Origin: Hibiscus mutabilis
Taxonomy: Eukaryota; Streptophyta; Magnoliopsida; Malvales; Malvaceae
Direction: 5' to 3'
NCBI GenBank assembly: GCA_019671005.1
Contig: CM033728.1
Coordinates: 30,336,937 to 30,400,936, forward strand
DNA length: 64,000 bases
Of this stretch, positions 11,106-21,978 are shown piece by piece. The notes beneath the pieces were generated by a model. That model made no database searches and was not told the origin of the DNA. It was given only the letters and a program-made list of their open reading frames with translations. Each line of letters starts with the position of its first letter. Within the stretch, counting starts at the first letter, position 1. A program made the position numbers and the translations under genes.

Positions 11106-12329
11106 CATCTCTAACCATGGTGTTGCAACACTTTCTCATTAGGTATCTGGATCCTATCAATCAAAGATAACTCAACCAATTAAGTATCAAATAGCACACA
11201 ACATGGACACGATTACCATACAGCACACAACATTTATATGATTACCAAACTCTATGGTTTCTATCAATTATCAAGCCATCATTTATGTTTACCAACTTGT
11301 AAATACATTATGAAAATGTATATTAATCATCCTCATTTATTATCTTTATTAACCCATATTATCTCATTTTCATCCCACGTAAATTTCCATCTTTTATTAG
11401 CATTATAAGTTATTCTATTTAGTTGGTACCGGTACTCGAACACAAGTATCGATACGGTACCCCTGGGTACAAGTACTCACACGTGTATTGATACTAATAT
11501 TGTTTACTAGAAATCCTAGATTTCTACAAGTACCACTATGGGTCGACCCATACCGATATGACCCCCAAACGCATATCGGTATAGTCGAAGCTTGTATCAA
11601 TATCCTACACACGGGTTCGCATTATTTCCTTGAATTACGATTTCTCAACATTTTCTTCGATCCTTAAAGCTTCTAAAAGTCATTAGGGTTTGTTTACTAA
11701 CAAATTTAATTAATTAATATTAATTACTAGCTTCATGATCATTTATTCGAATATTACCAATTATTAGTTCATTTAGTATAATTTCCATCGAACATGCCAA
11801 TTTATATCTCAAGCACTCAAGCAACAACATGTAAATCAACCAATTAGATAATTATACGAATATTCAAACAATCCTACACGGTCTATAATGTTCATAATAT
11901 TCTCAAACTCATCAGACATCTTAATATTTACCAAGTCTCATAATACCGATCTCAACATATGCTTATTCATCGTCTACCAATTTTGTTGATACTAACAAAC
12001 AAAGTAATCACATTTATGATGCCCATGAAGTAATAGGAGTTTGAGGTGTAATGACCTTAAGCCAAAGCGATAAATCCTCATATAAGTTACTTGATTAATC
12101 CACTTGGTCCGATATTCAATCCCAATTAATCCTCATATAAAAATGAATACAAAAATACATTAATTTCATGCATTTCCTATACCATTCACAAGGTCAAATG
12201 CATAAAAATAGCTTACCGGGTTCAAATTTGGTGAAACTGACTATGCCAACGGATTTAGAACGTCGAGAAACCCCCCGAGTAAGGTCCCCCAAAAAAAGTC
12301 AACAGAAGGTCAATACGGTCAATGGTCTA

Positions 12330-12545
12330 GGCAGATCTGGTGCAAGATAGTTGCAGTGCAAGATAGTTGTGGTGCACCTGCATGGTGTGATCCTGTGCGG
12401 GCGAGCTCACGTGCACTAGGTAGAGCGAGATTCGGTGTGGCACGGTACACTGGATCATGGTGCACTCACCTGGGCAGACGCGTGCCCCCTCGTAGGAGCG
12501 GTGCATGGGGGCGCGTGGGGTGTATTTCGGCAGTCAGATAGGGGC
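12330..12545. promoter_or_regulatory. GC-rich block within the LTR, possible promoter region
   Basis: The block is strikingly GC-rich against the AT-rich surroundings. It has a tandem 'gtgcaagatagttg' pair and several 'gtgca' and 'cacgtg'-like boxes. A promoter role is only inferred from its position in the LTR. Confidence 0.25.
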
Positions 12546-13051
12546 AGCAAGCTCTAGGCTGATTGTCTTGACGCTGGTGACCTCAAATTTTGATTTCGAC
12601 CACCAGAACTACCCCAATTCAACTTCCTGAAACTTCTCTTTCCTCACTCCGAAAAACAATGGTGGAGACGGTGACATGGTGACCACGTGTTGACTCGACT
12701 TGGCGAGATATTTCCAACGATGTAAGTGGTGTCACGAATTAAACGACGGTAGATCAAAATTTAAAGCTCTCTTCCTCTTTTTCTCTCTTACCTTTCCATT
12801 TCCCCCTCTCTCCATCACATCATCTTCTTATCCATCTCCTCATGCTTTATCTCTTTCCTCCCATATTTAAATTTCAAAGACTCATCACCTCAAATAAAAG
12901 ATGATAACTATTTTAATAAAGCTCAACTTCACATTCTTTCTTTTTGCCACTAGGCCTAAATTAATTACTCTTAATTTAGACTCTCAATCATAAAAGACCC
13001 AATGCCCGAGTCTGAGGCCCGATTCGCCAACCCAAAATTTGGGTCATTACA

Positions 13052-14706
13052 AAAGTTAAGAAGCAGGAGGAATAAAAATTAAGCTTTGAAAATTTTATAC
13101 TTTTTTTATTAAATTGCATAAAAATTTATACTTTGAACTAACTCACATCTCTCTTATATTTTCTTTCATCATCTTCTTCCAATTTCAGGATGATTTGTTT
13201 TTACAGATGAGCATGTAAGATAACCACTCTTCCGGTTTTCTTTTATCCATTTTTTTCAACCAAGCACACCCAAATCTATTTTCTTTCCATTTTCACCCAT
13301 CTTCTTTCATCATTTCACTTTTTCATCTAACCAAACGAAATCTTAGTGTTTTTAACAATGACCGTAATTGTGATGATTTATTTGATCACAATTTCTCAAA
13401 TAAAATTTTATTATCACTGATTTAGATCAAATAAGGGTCAACTTACTTAGATATAAAAAGTACATCTAACTCTAATTCGAAGGGAAAAAATCAAATAGTT
13501 TAAATCACGATTCGAATGAGTTCTTATATAAAAAACCACAATCAAATACCTTTTATTTTATTTTAATATTTTAAATAAAAATCATTTAATCAATAATTTA
13601 AGCTAATTTTTCTTATATAATTAAAAAGATATAGCCCTACTAAAGATGCATTCTTACACATGTCTATAAAGTATTCTCAAATAATTGATCCAACACGTGT
13701 CTAATTGTTATTAGGGGCCATATCAGGCTGAGCACACGCCCTACTAAAGGTCGATGCAATAGGAAAGGCACCAAAAATAAGTTCCCCATAATACCCCTCT
13801 TCACACGGAACAACAACTTTTATAAGACGCCCTTAAACTATGTTACAAATTTTAAATTAGCCAAAGATTTCTTAACATTTTAATTATTTTTTGAAATATT
13901 AATAGTAGTAATAATTAGATATTTTTATTAGTCTAACTATTAACTTTAACGTTAAATGTTAACTCAAATTTAACATAAACTTATTTAAAAGAAGTGAATT
14001 AAATTGTAAATAAGTGTCTATTTCATGTTTAGATTTAACATATTATAAAAAATTGTTCTTCTAAATTTTATTAACTCTGCCTATTCTTTAACGCATCTGA
14101 TAGTGGCGAATCTTGGTAGAGTAGATTAAAGGTGTACTTAATATTTTTAGAAGAAAAAGTGTGTGGTTTAATGAAAATTTTCAAAAAATAATTGAGATAC
14201 TAATTAAAAAAATTTCAAAATTTTGATAGGACTTAATTAAATATATTTAAAATTGTTAAGATTTAATAAAAAAATATTTTTTTTGAAAGTATAATATAGA
14301 TTTCTAAATCTTTAGAGGCCAAGGTCTAAGACCCTCATTACCTTTCGTCATTAATGTTTGAGCCAATACTAATTTGAAATAGACAATAGTTTTAAATATA
14401 GACTCTAATTGATATAAAGTTTGATGATTGAAGTTCAAGGACTAATTTAACTCGATGTAACCCTCATTTCCTAAAACGTATTGTCTAAGGACCTAATTGA
14501 TATAATGTTTGATAATTTGAAGTTGAAGGACTAATTTTAAATATAGACAATAGTTTAGAGATGTTTGGTAGATTTAACTATTTATTTATAGTCCATTCCC
14601 GTCATTTCACTTGATACAAATCCCTTCAATTTTGGAAAATTTAATCGTTCCTTCTTTTCTTGCACTGTTTTTCGTTTCTGAATTTTGTCATATTCTCCTA
14701 AAATCC
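13052..14706. other. AT-rich region upstream of SDH2 including its likely promoter
   Basis: No ORF or recognised repeat family was seen. A G-box-like CACGTG lies in 'ccaacacgtgtctaa' near 13693. A segment of about 70 nt ('taattgatataaagtttgatgatt...ggactaattt') occurs twice with drift at about 14405-14455 and 14492-14545. A TATA-like 'tatttatttatag' lies near 14579-14592, about 115 nt upstream of the SDH2 start codon, a plausible core promoter. Confidence 0.4.
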
Positions 14707-16754
14707 ATGGCAACCAGTTTGATTCGACGGGCGATGACTGTGACGTCTCGAGTGTCTTCGTCGACGGTGGCTCCGGCGTCGAGGCTGGCGTTGGTTAGGC
14801 CGTACGCTAGCGAAGCGGAAGCTCAAAAGGTGGAACCAAAAGCCGCCGCCTCCACCAACATGAAGACCTTCCAAATCTACCGATGGAATCCGGATAACCC
14901 TGCAAAACCCCAGCTCCAAGACTACAAAATCGACCTAAAAGAGTGTGGGCCCATGGTCCTCGACGCCCTCATCAAGATCAAGAACGAGATCGACCCGTCG
15001 CTCACCTTCCGCCGCTCCTGCCGTGAAGGAATCTGCGGCTCTTGTGCAATGAATATCAACGGCTGTAACGGCTTAGCTTGTCTGACCAAGATCGAATCAG
15101 GATCTTCGGAGACGACCATAACTCCTCTGCCGCATATGTTTGTGATTAAAGATCTGGTGGTGGATATGACCAACTTTTATAATCAGTATAAGAGTATTGA
15201 ACCGTGGTTGAAGAGGAAGAATCCGCCGCCGACGGCGGGGAAAGAGATTCCGCAAAGTAAAAAGGATAGAGCTAAGCTGGATGGGATGTATGAGTGTATT
15301 TTGTGTGCTTGTTGTAGCACCAGCTGTCCCAGTTATTGGTGGAATCCTGAGTCTTATCTAGGTCCTGCTGCTTTGCTCCACGCTAACAGGTAATCAAACC
15401 AATTATTTAAATCTGGGTTTTATTTGTTAAGTTGATGTTGCTGATGGTTTTTGTGGATTGGGTCTGGGATTTATTTGATTGATTAATTGGAAATGCTAGC
15501 TTTATCTTCAGTGACTAAAAGACAACACTGAAAGTGAATGGTTTAAGGGTTTTGATTTTTTAATAGGGTGTTGAATGTTGATTGATTCGTTTGGCTTGTT
15601 TTGGTATCTATTTGGTTGATAACTGAAAAGAAGGAATTTTTATTTTTATTTTACTTTTTGCTAGCTATATTTGGATAATGATTCGGACAATTCACATTAA
15701 TTCTTTGAAAATTAGGGTTCTCTGATTGATTCATTAACGTTAGTATTTAGGCTTTTATTGATTATGCAATAATTTATTCATTATAGTTTGCTAAGAATGT
15801 GTCTTGGTTAATGGTCTCTTCTGTACAAGGGAAAAGCTACCTCACCTGCTTGTTGGATATCAATGTGTGCCTAGTACGGGAATTCTCAATTTAATTTTTT
15901 TGTTCTCCATATTTGGAATATCATACTTCCATATTAATGTTCAAATATGTCTTTTGGAATAAGACTTGTAAGGAAAATGAAAAGTGTGGTAATGCTGTTG
16001 CTGTGAAACGAATGATGTTTTTCTTCTTGGGGGCATACTTTGTGTTGTTGATGTGTTAATTCAACTTCGGAGGTCATTCTTGATTATACAAATTGTTACC
16101 TATGTTTTAAGTTTTGCTGGTTACACTATTTGTTTGTGATTAAGGGTTGTATTTGACATTCACTTTAGTATATCCTGGTTTATTTTAAAAATTTTGTAAT
16201 CATTCAACTCTAGTAGTCAAAATGTTAAATGAATTTTGATTGTGAAATTGTAAATGCCATTGCTTAAACGTCTAATAGCTGAATTGCAGTATTAGAATGG
16301 TTCAGTTGTTGGTAAGCTATCAATTCAACTGCCTGCTGCCATATGTGATGTTTTTGTTCATCCAGCTAATTCTTGCAGCCTTTATACATAATTCTTTTCC
16401 ATTAAACTTATAATGGGACCTGTCCATCATAGTTTTTTGCCTATTGACCTCTGTTCTTTCCCTTGCTGATTTTGTTGGTTCTTTGCTACTATTTTTTCCT
16501 CTTTAGAGGGTGTAGAGAATGTGAAATGATTACCTTTTGAGTGGCATAAAGTTTGTGAACCATGCCCTTACTATATATGCAGATGGATAAGCGACAGCCG
16601 TGATGAATACACAAAGGAGAGGTTGGATGCAGTAAATGATGAGTACAAGCTGTATCGTTGCCATACAATATTGAACTGTGCTCGTGCTTGTCCAAAGGGG
16701 CTGAACCCTGGAAAGCAGATCCAACTCATCAAGCAGCTTCAGCTTACTGGTTAA
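14707..16754 (+). CDS. SDH2: Succinate dehydrogenase iron-sulfur subunit, mitochondrial (complex II)
   Basis: Two exons (14707-15389 and 16583-16754; GT-AG intron of 1193 nt) encode 284 residues, the usual length for plant SDH2. Residues 1 to about 35 are an Arg/Ser/Ala-rich mitochondrial presequence. The plant-ferredoxin-like domain carries the [2Fe-2S] ligands C105, C110, C113 and C125 ('SCREGICGSC'). The C-terminal domain has C197, C200, C203 and C207 ('CILCACCSTSCP') and C254, C260 and C264 ('CHTILNCARACPKG') for the [4Fe-4S] and [3Fe-4S] clusters. The protein passes electrons from SDH1-bound FAD to ubiquinone in the inner membrane. The intron splits the Arg codon before 'WISDSRDEYT'. I chose ATG 14707 because plant homologues start with the Met-Ala presequence; the in-frame ATG at 14611 would add 32 hydrophobic residues. 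All cluster ligands are intact, so the gene looks functional. An SDH2-1/2-2 type is likely. Confidence 0.97.
15390..16582 (+). other. SDH2 intron
   Basis: The donor is 'aacag|gtaatc' and the acceptor 'tatatgcag|atgg'. Splicing joins AG to A, giving Arg. The intron is T-rich with no internal gene. Confidence 0.95.
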
Positions 16755-17377
16755 AGTCTCAAACTTCAAAAATAAGATGAGAATCTAAAGCCAGCTAATC
16801 TGGTTTGTTTTTGTGAGGACTGCATGAACAATTTGCTTTGAGTCCATGATACACCAATAATTGTATTCCCCCTCACAGTTGTACTTACATTTGTCGTTCA
16901 AGTGTTCATTTTGGGTTCAATTGATCCTTATTTTTACTGGTTGCATTCAATCTATATAATACCATTCAGATTGGTAGGTTTTATTCACTCATATTCAACT
17001 AAATCATGTTGTTTTTGTTACATATTGTGGAGTTTTGAGTATCAATCTATCTACCTACCATTCAACCAACTATGGTACAGAGCAATATTTACATCTAAAG
17101 TAACTAATTACTTGCACAGACATTGCATTCAATCATTGTGCCTCTATATTTTACATGTTGCAAAAAAGAAAGAAAAATAAACCATAAGCTTGGCATCGTT
17201 TGTATCATTATGATCACAGTTATGGGATGAGTCATTATTAAACTTGCAGAAGTATACGGAAGTTGAGTTTCCATTTTTCAATTTCTAACGTAAAGAGTTA
17301 GGTGTATCATCTCTGAGACTTGAACAGCATAAATAGGTTGCAAAGTGAGAACTTCACCGCCCAAGTATATTTCTACA
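16755..17377. other. SDH2 3' untranslated region and intergenic spacer
   Basis: The region is AT-rich with no convincing coding potential. The 92-residue plus ORF at 16902-17180 is Tyr/Ile/Phe-rich and looks like chance. It should contain the SDH2 polyadenylation site and the promoter of the downstream peptide gene. Confidence 0.5.
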
Positions 17378-17810
17378 ATGGTGAAGTTGTTAATGATAAC
17401 ATGGATTTTTGTCCTCATCTTTTCTAATTTCGTTCAAGCCAGCAACCGGCTTTCAGTTTCCATGGAAGCTCGAGGCTTTGAGCCACCAACGTATGTTACC
17501 ATTACAGGTGATGAAATTAGATGCATCGTCCCGTTTATTTCCATCTTACTTGTTAATTTTCCATCAAACTTTCTCATAAACACCAACGCATGAGACAATG
17601 AATCTTCAAACCAGTTTTAAGTAATCCGTAAGAAGTATCTAACATTTCAGTTATCTTGTTCAAACAGGATGCAACAGTGACTGTGATACAGCTTGTTGTA
17701 ATTGTGACATTGAGAGACAGCCACCAATGTGCACCTACTGCTGCAAAGAAGAGACATCAGCTACTGCAAAGCATGGTCACCAGAATGGATTAAAGTTTTC
17801 AAGGCATTAG
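17378..17810 (+). CDS. Secreted cysteine-rich peptide precursor, 90 residues, two exons
   Basis: Exon 1 (17378-17507) and exon 2 (17668-17810) are joined by a 160-nt GT-AG intron ('acag|gtgatg' to 'caaacag|gatgc') that splits a Gly codon. Residues 1-21 form a clear signal peptide (Lys, then a Leu/Ile/Phe/Val core, cleavage expected after VQA). After a linker, eight cysteines fall in 25 residues (C45, C49, C53, C54, C56, C65, C68, C69), with 'TACCNCD' and 'QPPMCTYCC'. That suggests four disulfides in an extracellular peptide. The Pro-Pro before a Cys recalls the reactive loop of Bowman-Birk inhibitors, but the loop is one residue longer and the other spacing does not fit, so I do not assign that family. 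The C-terminal tail is His/Lys-rich. An AATAAA at 17934-17939 may be the polyadenylation signal. A real gene is likely because signal, intron and cysteines agree. Function is unknown. Confidence 0.75.
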
Positions 17811-17988
17811 GCACATAATATATAATACATTGGGGGATCTTCCCTCATTGGAAGTGCCCAGTTTCATGGATTTTCCACTTCAAAGTTAAAAAGGAACTTG
17901 AGCTCGAATCATATTCAATTATTCATTTATTTCAATAAAATGATCAATCTTACAACACTTAGCGAGTATCACATTAGGAGATATGAAT

Positions 17989-19514
17989 TTATAATCGAAA
18001 AAAGCTTTTATAGCCTCGACATCCCTTCAGGTCAGCAATGTCAACATCGTGCCCACCTTCGACTAAACCCCATTTATCCACCTACAAACATATAAGAGAA
18101 GCTTACAAGTTAGATGATATATACATGTTCCTATGCAAGTGTTTGCAAAAGAGATTTACTAAAATGTAAGAACCAGCAAATCTTCCTCAAGTCTAATCAA
18201 CTCAATTGCTTCCTCAATCTGCAATTTACCACGAAAAATTCCTAAAGCAATAACCAATGAATGTGCCGCAGCTGCAAGGGCATCAATTGCTGCCAATTCA
18301 CAGTCATCTGTCTTCTTTAGAAGGTTTACAACAGCAGTTGTGAGGCCTTCCCCTTGCTTCCCACCAAAAGAGCTGGAGTACACAATAGGCTTACAGCCAA
18401 ATTCAGAATTTAACCAAGCAAGTAAAGAATCAACTTTCTCAACTTGCCTTGCTGCAAAAAAAAAAAAAAAAAGCCATAAAGATGGATATTATTGCATTTT
18501 GGTTTTCAGACTGAAGCAAACATACAATAATGAGACTAGAAAACAAAGGAATTCGATTTTCCATCAAGCATATGCCTCACAACTCGATATCAAAGTACAA
18601 TATGGTATAGTCGAGGGCAAATAACCTACGCACCATGTACACCAGCCGTCAACGTGTTATCCTCCGGGGCACGACAGAAAACTAAGTCTTGATCGAATTT
18701 CTTCATCAGATGTTCGATGACCTTTGTACCTGTGAGTGGCACTCTCTCCAGCGCCATGCAAGCAAGTTTCATCAATGGCATTGTAAAGGGTCTGATTCCA
18801 TCTGTTTGCTAAAAATGATCAACATCTCATTAGCTATTATAGAATTCAATTGAACCTAAGATGATGAATGAACTAAAACACAGACTAAATCTTTTGGATT
18901 CACCCTATCCACTTTCTGAGGTTAACATTAATTAAACCATAACCAATTCAGATGAGTTACCACTAAACAGAGATCCAGGAAAAAAAACCAATGCAAAGAC
19001 TAGACTAGCAACAAATTCAATCTCAGCAAGAAAAACCCAAAATTTTATAAAACTAAATGAAGAATTAAAGTACAAGAAAACGATGTACCTGATATTCCCA
19101 TTCGGCAGCAATGGCCTTAGCAAGGGCCAAAGTGGGCAACTTGAGAGGCCGTTTAGAAGGGGGTTTAAGAGTCCGATAATCAAGCATGACCGTCCATCCA
19201 ACTCCATCATCAAACTCTCTCGTAGTAACTTTCTTATAGAATCTCTTCCCAACTATCGATCCAGTCATGAACGACATCGGCATCGTCACCGACGTCGTCT
19301 TTTCGGAGCTCTCATTCGATGTCGGTGGATTTAAATATATGCTATTACTGTCTTTTTCTTTGCTGCTATTGGTGTTGTCGAATGTGAAGGAAGATGAAGA
19401 TGGGCCATCGGAGGGGTTAGCGGCGATGGAAGTGAGATTAAAAGAGCGGAGAGATGAGAGGAAGTTGGGATGTTTTATGGGTTTTAAGGCTTTGTTCAAA
19501 AGATAAGCGGCCAT
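17989..19514 (-). CDS. ATPAF2: ATP synthase mitochondrial F1 complex assembly factor 2 (ATP12 chaperone)
   Basis: Four minus-strand exons (19514-19089, 18808-18634, 18451-18174, 18081-17989) join in frame to 323 residues, with GT-AG introns throughout. Residues 1-33 are a mitochondrial presequence. A Ser/Asn-rich linker follows, then the ATP12 domain from about residue 90 ('RFYKKVTTREFDDGVGWTVM') through 'EWEYQQTDGIRPFTMPLM', 'KPIVYSSSFGG' and 'LQIEEAIELIRLEEDLL' to 'VDKWGLVEGGHDVDIADL'. ATP12 binds free F1 alpha subunits during ATP synthase assembly in the matrix. The start at 19514 gives a typical presequence; an in-frame ATG at 19604 would add 30 residues. The last 11 residues after 'DIADLK' do not resemble the family ending that I expect, so the C-terminus may be altered or another exon missed. 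The gene converges on the cysteine-rich peptide gene with 178 nt between stop codons. Confidence 0.93.
18456..18472 (-). repeat. Poly-T tract (17 T on the minus strand) at the ATPAF2 intron 2 acceptor
   Basis: Seventeen consecutive A on the plus strand form the polypyrimidine tract directly before the acceptor GCAG of exon 3. The tract is probably length-variable between individuals. Confidence 0.85.
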
Positions 19515-19909
19515 TGATTTTTCCTGAGAAAATGCAGGGGTTTTCTTGAGCTCTGCTGTAGGGTTTTTCCATTGAAGGAAGGGAAAGGAAAAGAGAGAGA
19601 ACATTGAATGGGCTTGTGAGTTGAGGCCTCATTAATTCGCTTATGGGTTCCAAGTTGTAAATTGTGATGGGTCAGACCATAACATTTCTTTCATGTTTGG
19701 ATTTACTCTCTTTTTTACTTTTCTAAAATATTTTAAATAAAACTAATAAAATAATTTTTTACATTTTTATTTTTATATTTAAAATATATTTTTAAATTTC
19801 ACAACTATGTATTCTTCGGCGTTTTTTATTTTCTAAAAAAATGAAAACGACTTATATTTTTTAAAATCAAACATATTTTAAACTTTTGTCGATTTATTTT
19901 CAAAGCTCA
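19515..19909. other. ATPAF2 5' leader and upstream region
   Basis: The minus strand just upstream of the ATG is rich in CTCTCTCTTTTCC, a pyrimidine-patch leader common in plants. Beyond 19640 the sequence is AT-rich with no gene. Confidence 0.4.
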
Positions 19910-21978
19910 AATTATGGATTTGGTACCTATATTTAAATTTAAATTTTAATCTCTCTACTTTAATTCAACATGATATGGTCATTTAATTTTATAATATTCT
20001 TAGTTATTCCAAATGACTCGCGCCATTAACTATTTTTTGTTAAAATGTTAATGTGGAATTTTTCTAAAGGAACTTTTTGACAAAAAGTCCATGTTAACTG
20101 TTTTTATCCAAAATAGTTATCGATATTAATTATTTGAACTAACTAATGAGTTATAAAAGCAAACAATTTTATTCATAAGATGTGCACAAGTCTGTTAATT
20201 TTAGAGTTTATGAGTTTAGGTTGTTGAGTTTAAAATTTAAGATTCATGTTTAGAACTTAAGGTTTAAGCTTTTAGTTTAGATATTTATATTTTGGAATTT
20301 AGACTTAAAATAGGCAGGTTGTGTACAAAACTTGTGTATTAAAATATTACAAATTATAAAAGTAGATAGATCAAATTATATTAAATTAAAGGGACTACGC
20401 CTTAAAGTTATACATAGTAAAAGTGTTGGAAAAAACAGTGAGACTAGGCAACTTTGAGCCATAATTCGAAAGGGTAAAGGTAGAGATTCGAATAATAATT
20501 TTATTGGGTCATATTTTACTCCATGAGAACTTTACAACGATATCTCATATGCTCAAAATGGTTGACTGATGAATGAAAAATTGATGCTCAAAGTAAGGTG
20601 GTTGTGAATTGAGTAAGGAAAATGAACCCCCTTATCCCACATTGATGGGATAAATGGAATAGGAAGTGTTTATATACACTTACCCACTTTTTGGTTATTG
20701 AATGACTTGAATAGAAATTGTGCCTTGCACGTAGAGAGGGTGGGAAATCAATCTCTGTAACACCATTTTCCCATATCCGTACACCGGGTACGAGTCGGAA
20801 ATGTTACGACTTCTTTAATAAAAAATCAGGGTAATTTAAAACTTTTAGAAAAACTTATCAATGGTCACCCATCCTCAAATTTCTCTAGTCCAAGCACGCT
20901 TAACTTTGTTTAAAACCGACATAAATTATTTATTCGAGTTCCAATCATAAATCAATTATCTTAGTATGCAACTCATCACCAAATGTTATTCTTAACCTTG
21001 AATCTTTCCAAAAACGCCAATTATCTTGAAACCCTAACGAACTTTAAAGGCCAATCACAACTCAAATAGGTTTAGCAAGTATACATGCCACTATAATAAT
21101 TAAACCTTAATTAGGATGTCATTACTGTGATTTACCTGTTGAGCTTTCCAATTTTGATGCAATACTCTTCTCACTCTCATCTTGATTTACCTATGTGTGT
21201 ACAATCAAACACACGCTAATTACGAACTTAGTGAGACAATAAAGGAAGTAATAACAATTATTTAAACTTTATTCAATTTCATGGCTACATTTATATAGCA
21301 TGATATATGCCAATGCATCAACTTTCACATTGCATTAGTAATTATTTACTATATGCCAATGTCATAAGATTTTTATGCTTGTCCGTATCATAATATGCCT
21401 TATATACATAAATGCATCATGATCACTAGAAAAGTATACCTTCATATTAATCATATATCAACATAATATAATCCGGATATAAATTTCTTACCGATATACT
21501 TGCCATATGTTCATAGAGTTCACATACTCCCTAACACGTTTACCATTTATTTATAGCCCAAACTAAACCTTAAGGACCCTGGGTACGCGAGTCAAATATG
21601 CACCGAAATGCTAATAGACATAAGGTCGTCCCCACCATCCGTACATTTGTAAGGCTGTGCTAACCATCTGCACGTTTATAAGGCCGTGCTAACCATACAC
21701 TAAGTGTCCTTTATATACACTATAGTGCTATCCCATATACCCGAATATGCAGCGTGCTGCTGGACTCTATGGCATGCCAACTATACCATGTCCCTCAATG
21801 ACTTATTTAGGCATAATTTCCATATTTATTCCATCCATGGCAACATATATCAATATAATTGAACATTAGACAGTTCATACACGAAATAACATTCATAGTT
21901 ACCATTATATATAACTAGTGATCCATGCATTTGTGTTCAACCTTTGACATATTTGAAATATTGAAAATATATGATCAA

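Larger units (their letters stand above)
10328..13051 (-). mobile_element. Old LTR (5' LTR, minus sense), about 2.7 kb
   Basis: The plus-strand left edge is TATAACACCC, evidently a mutated TGTAACACCC next to the primer site. The right edge is 'ttgggtcattaca', read TGTAATGACCC on the minus strand. It contains three copies of a 'gtgccacacagcttcgggaacataca' repeat, a cluster of 'taccggtac/taccgatac' motifs (11430-11590) and a GC-rich block (12330-12545). The degenerate edge and primer site suggest that it is older than the other elements. Confidence 0.65.

Noticed and set aside
14611..14706. Upstream in-frame start for SDH2
   Set aside because: It would add a hydrophobic stretch in front of a normal presequence; plant SDH2 proteins start at the later Met.
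14698..15173. Minus-strand ORFs over SDH2 exon 1
   Set aside because: Shadows of the SDH2 reading frame.
17668..17810. Bowman-Birk inhibitor
   Set aside because: The Pro-Pro-x-Cys loop is suggestive, but loop length and cysteine spacing do not fit, so the family is not assigned.
19515..19604. Upstream in-frame start for ATPAF2
   Set aside because: The downstream Met gives a typical presequence and normal length; the extension looks like leader sequence.
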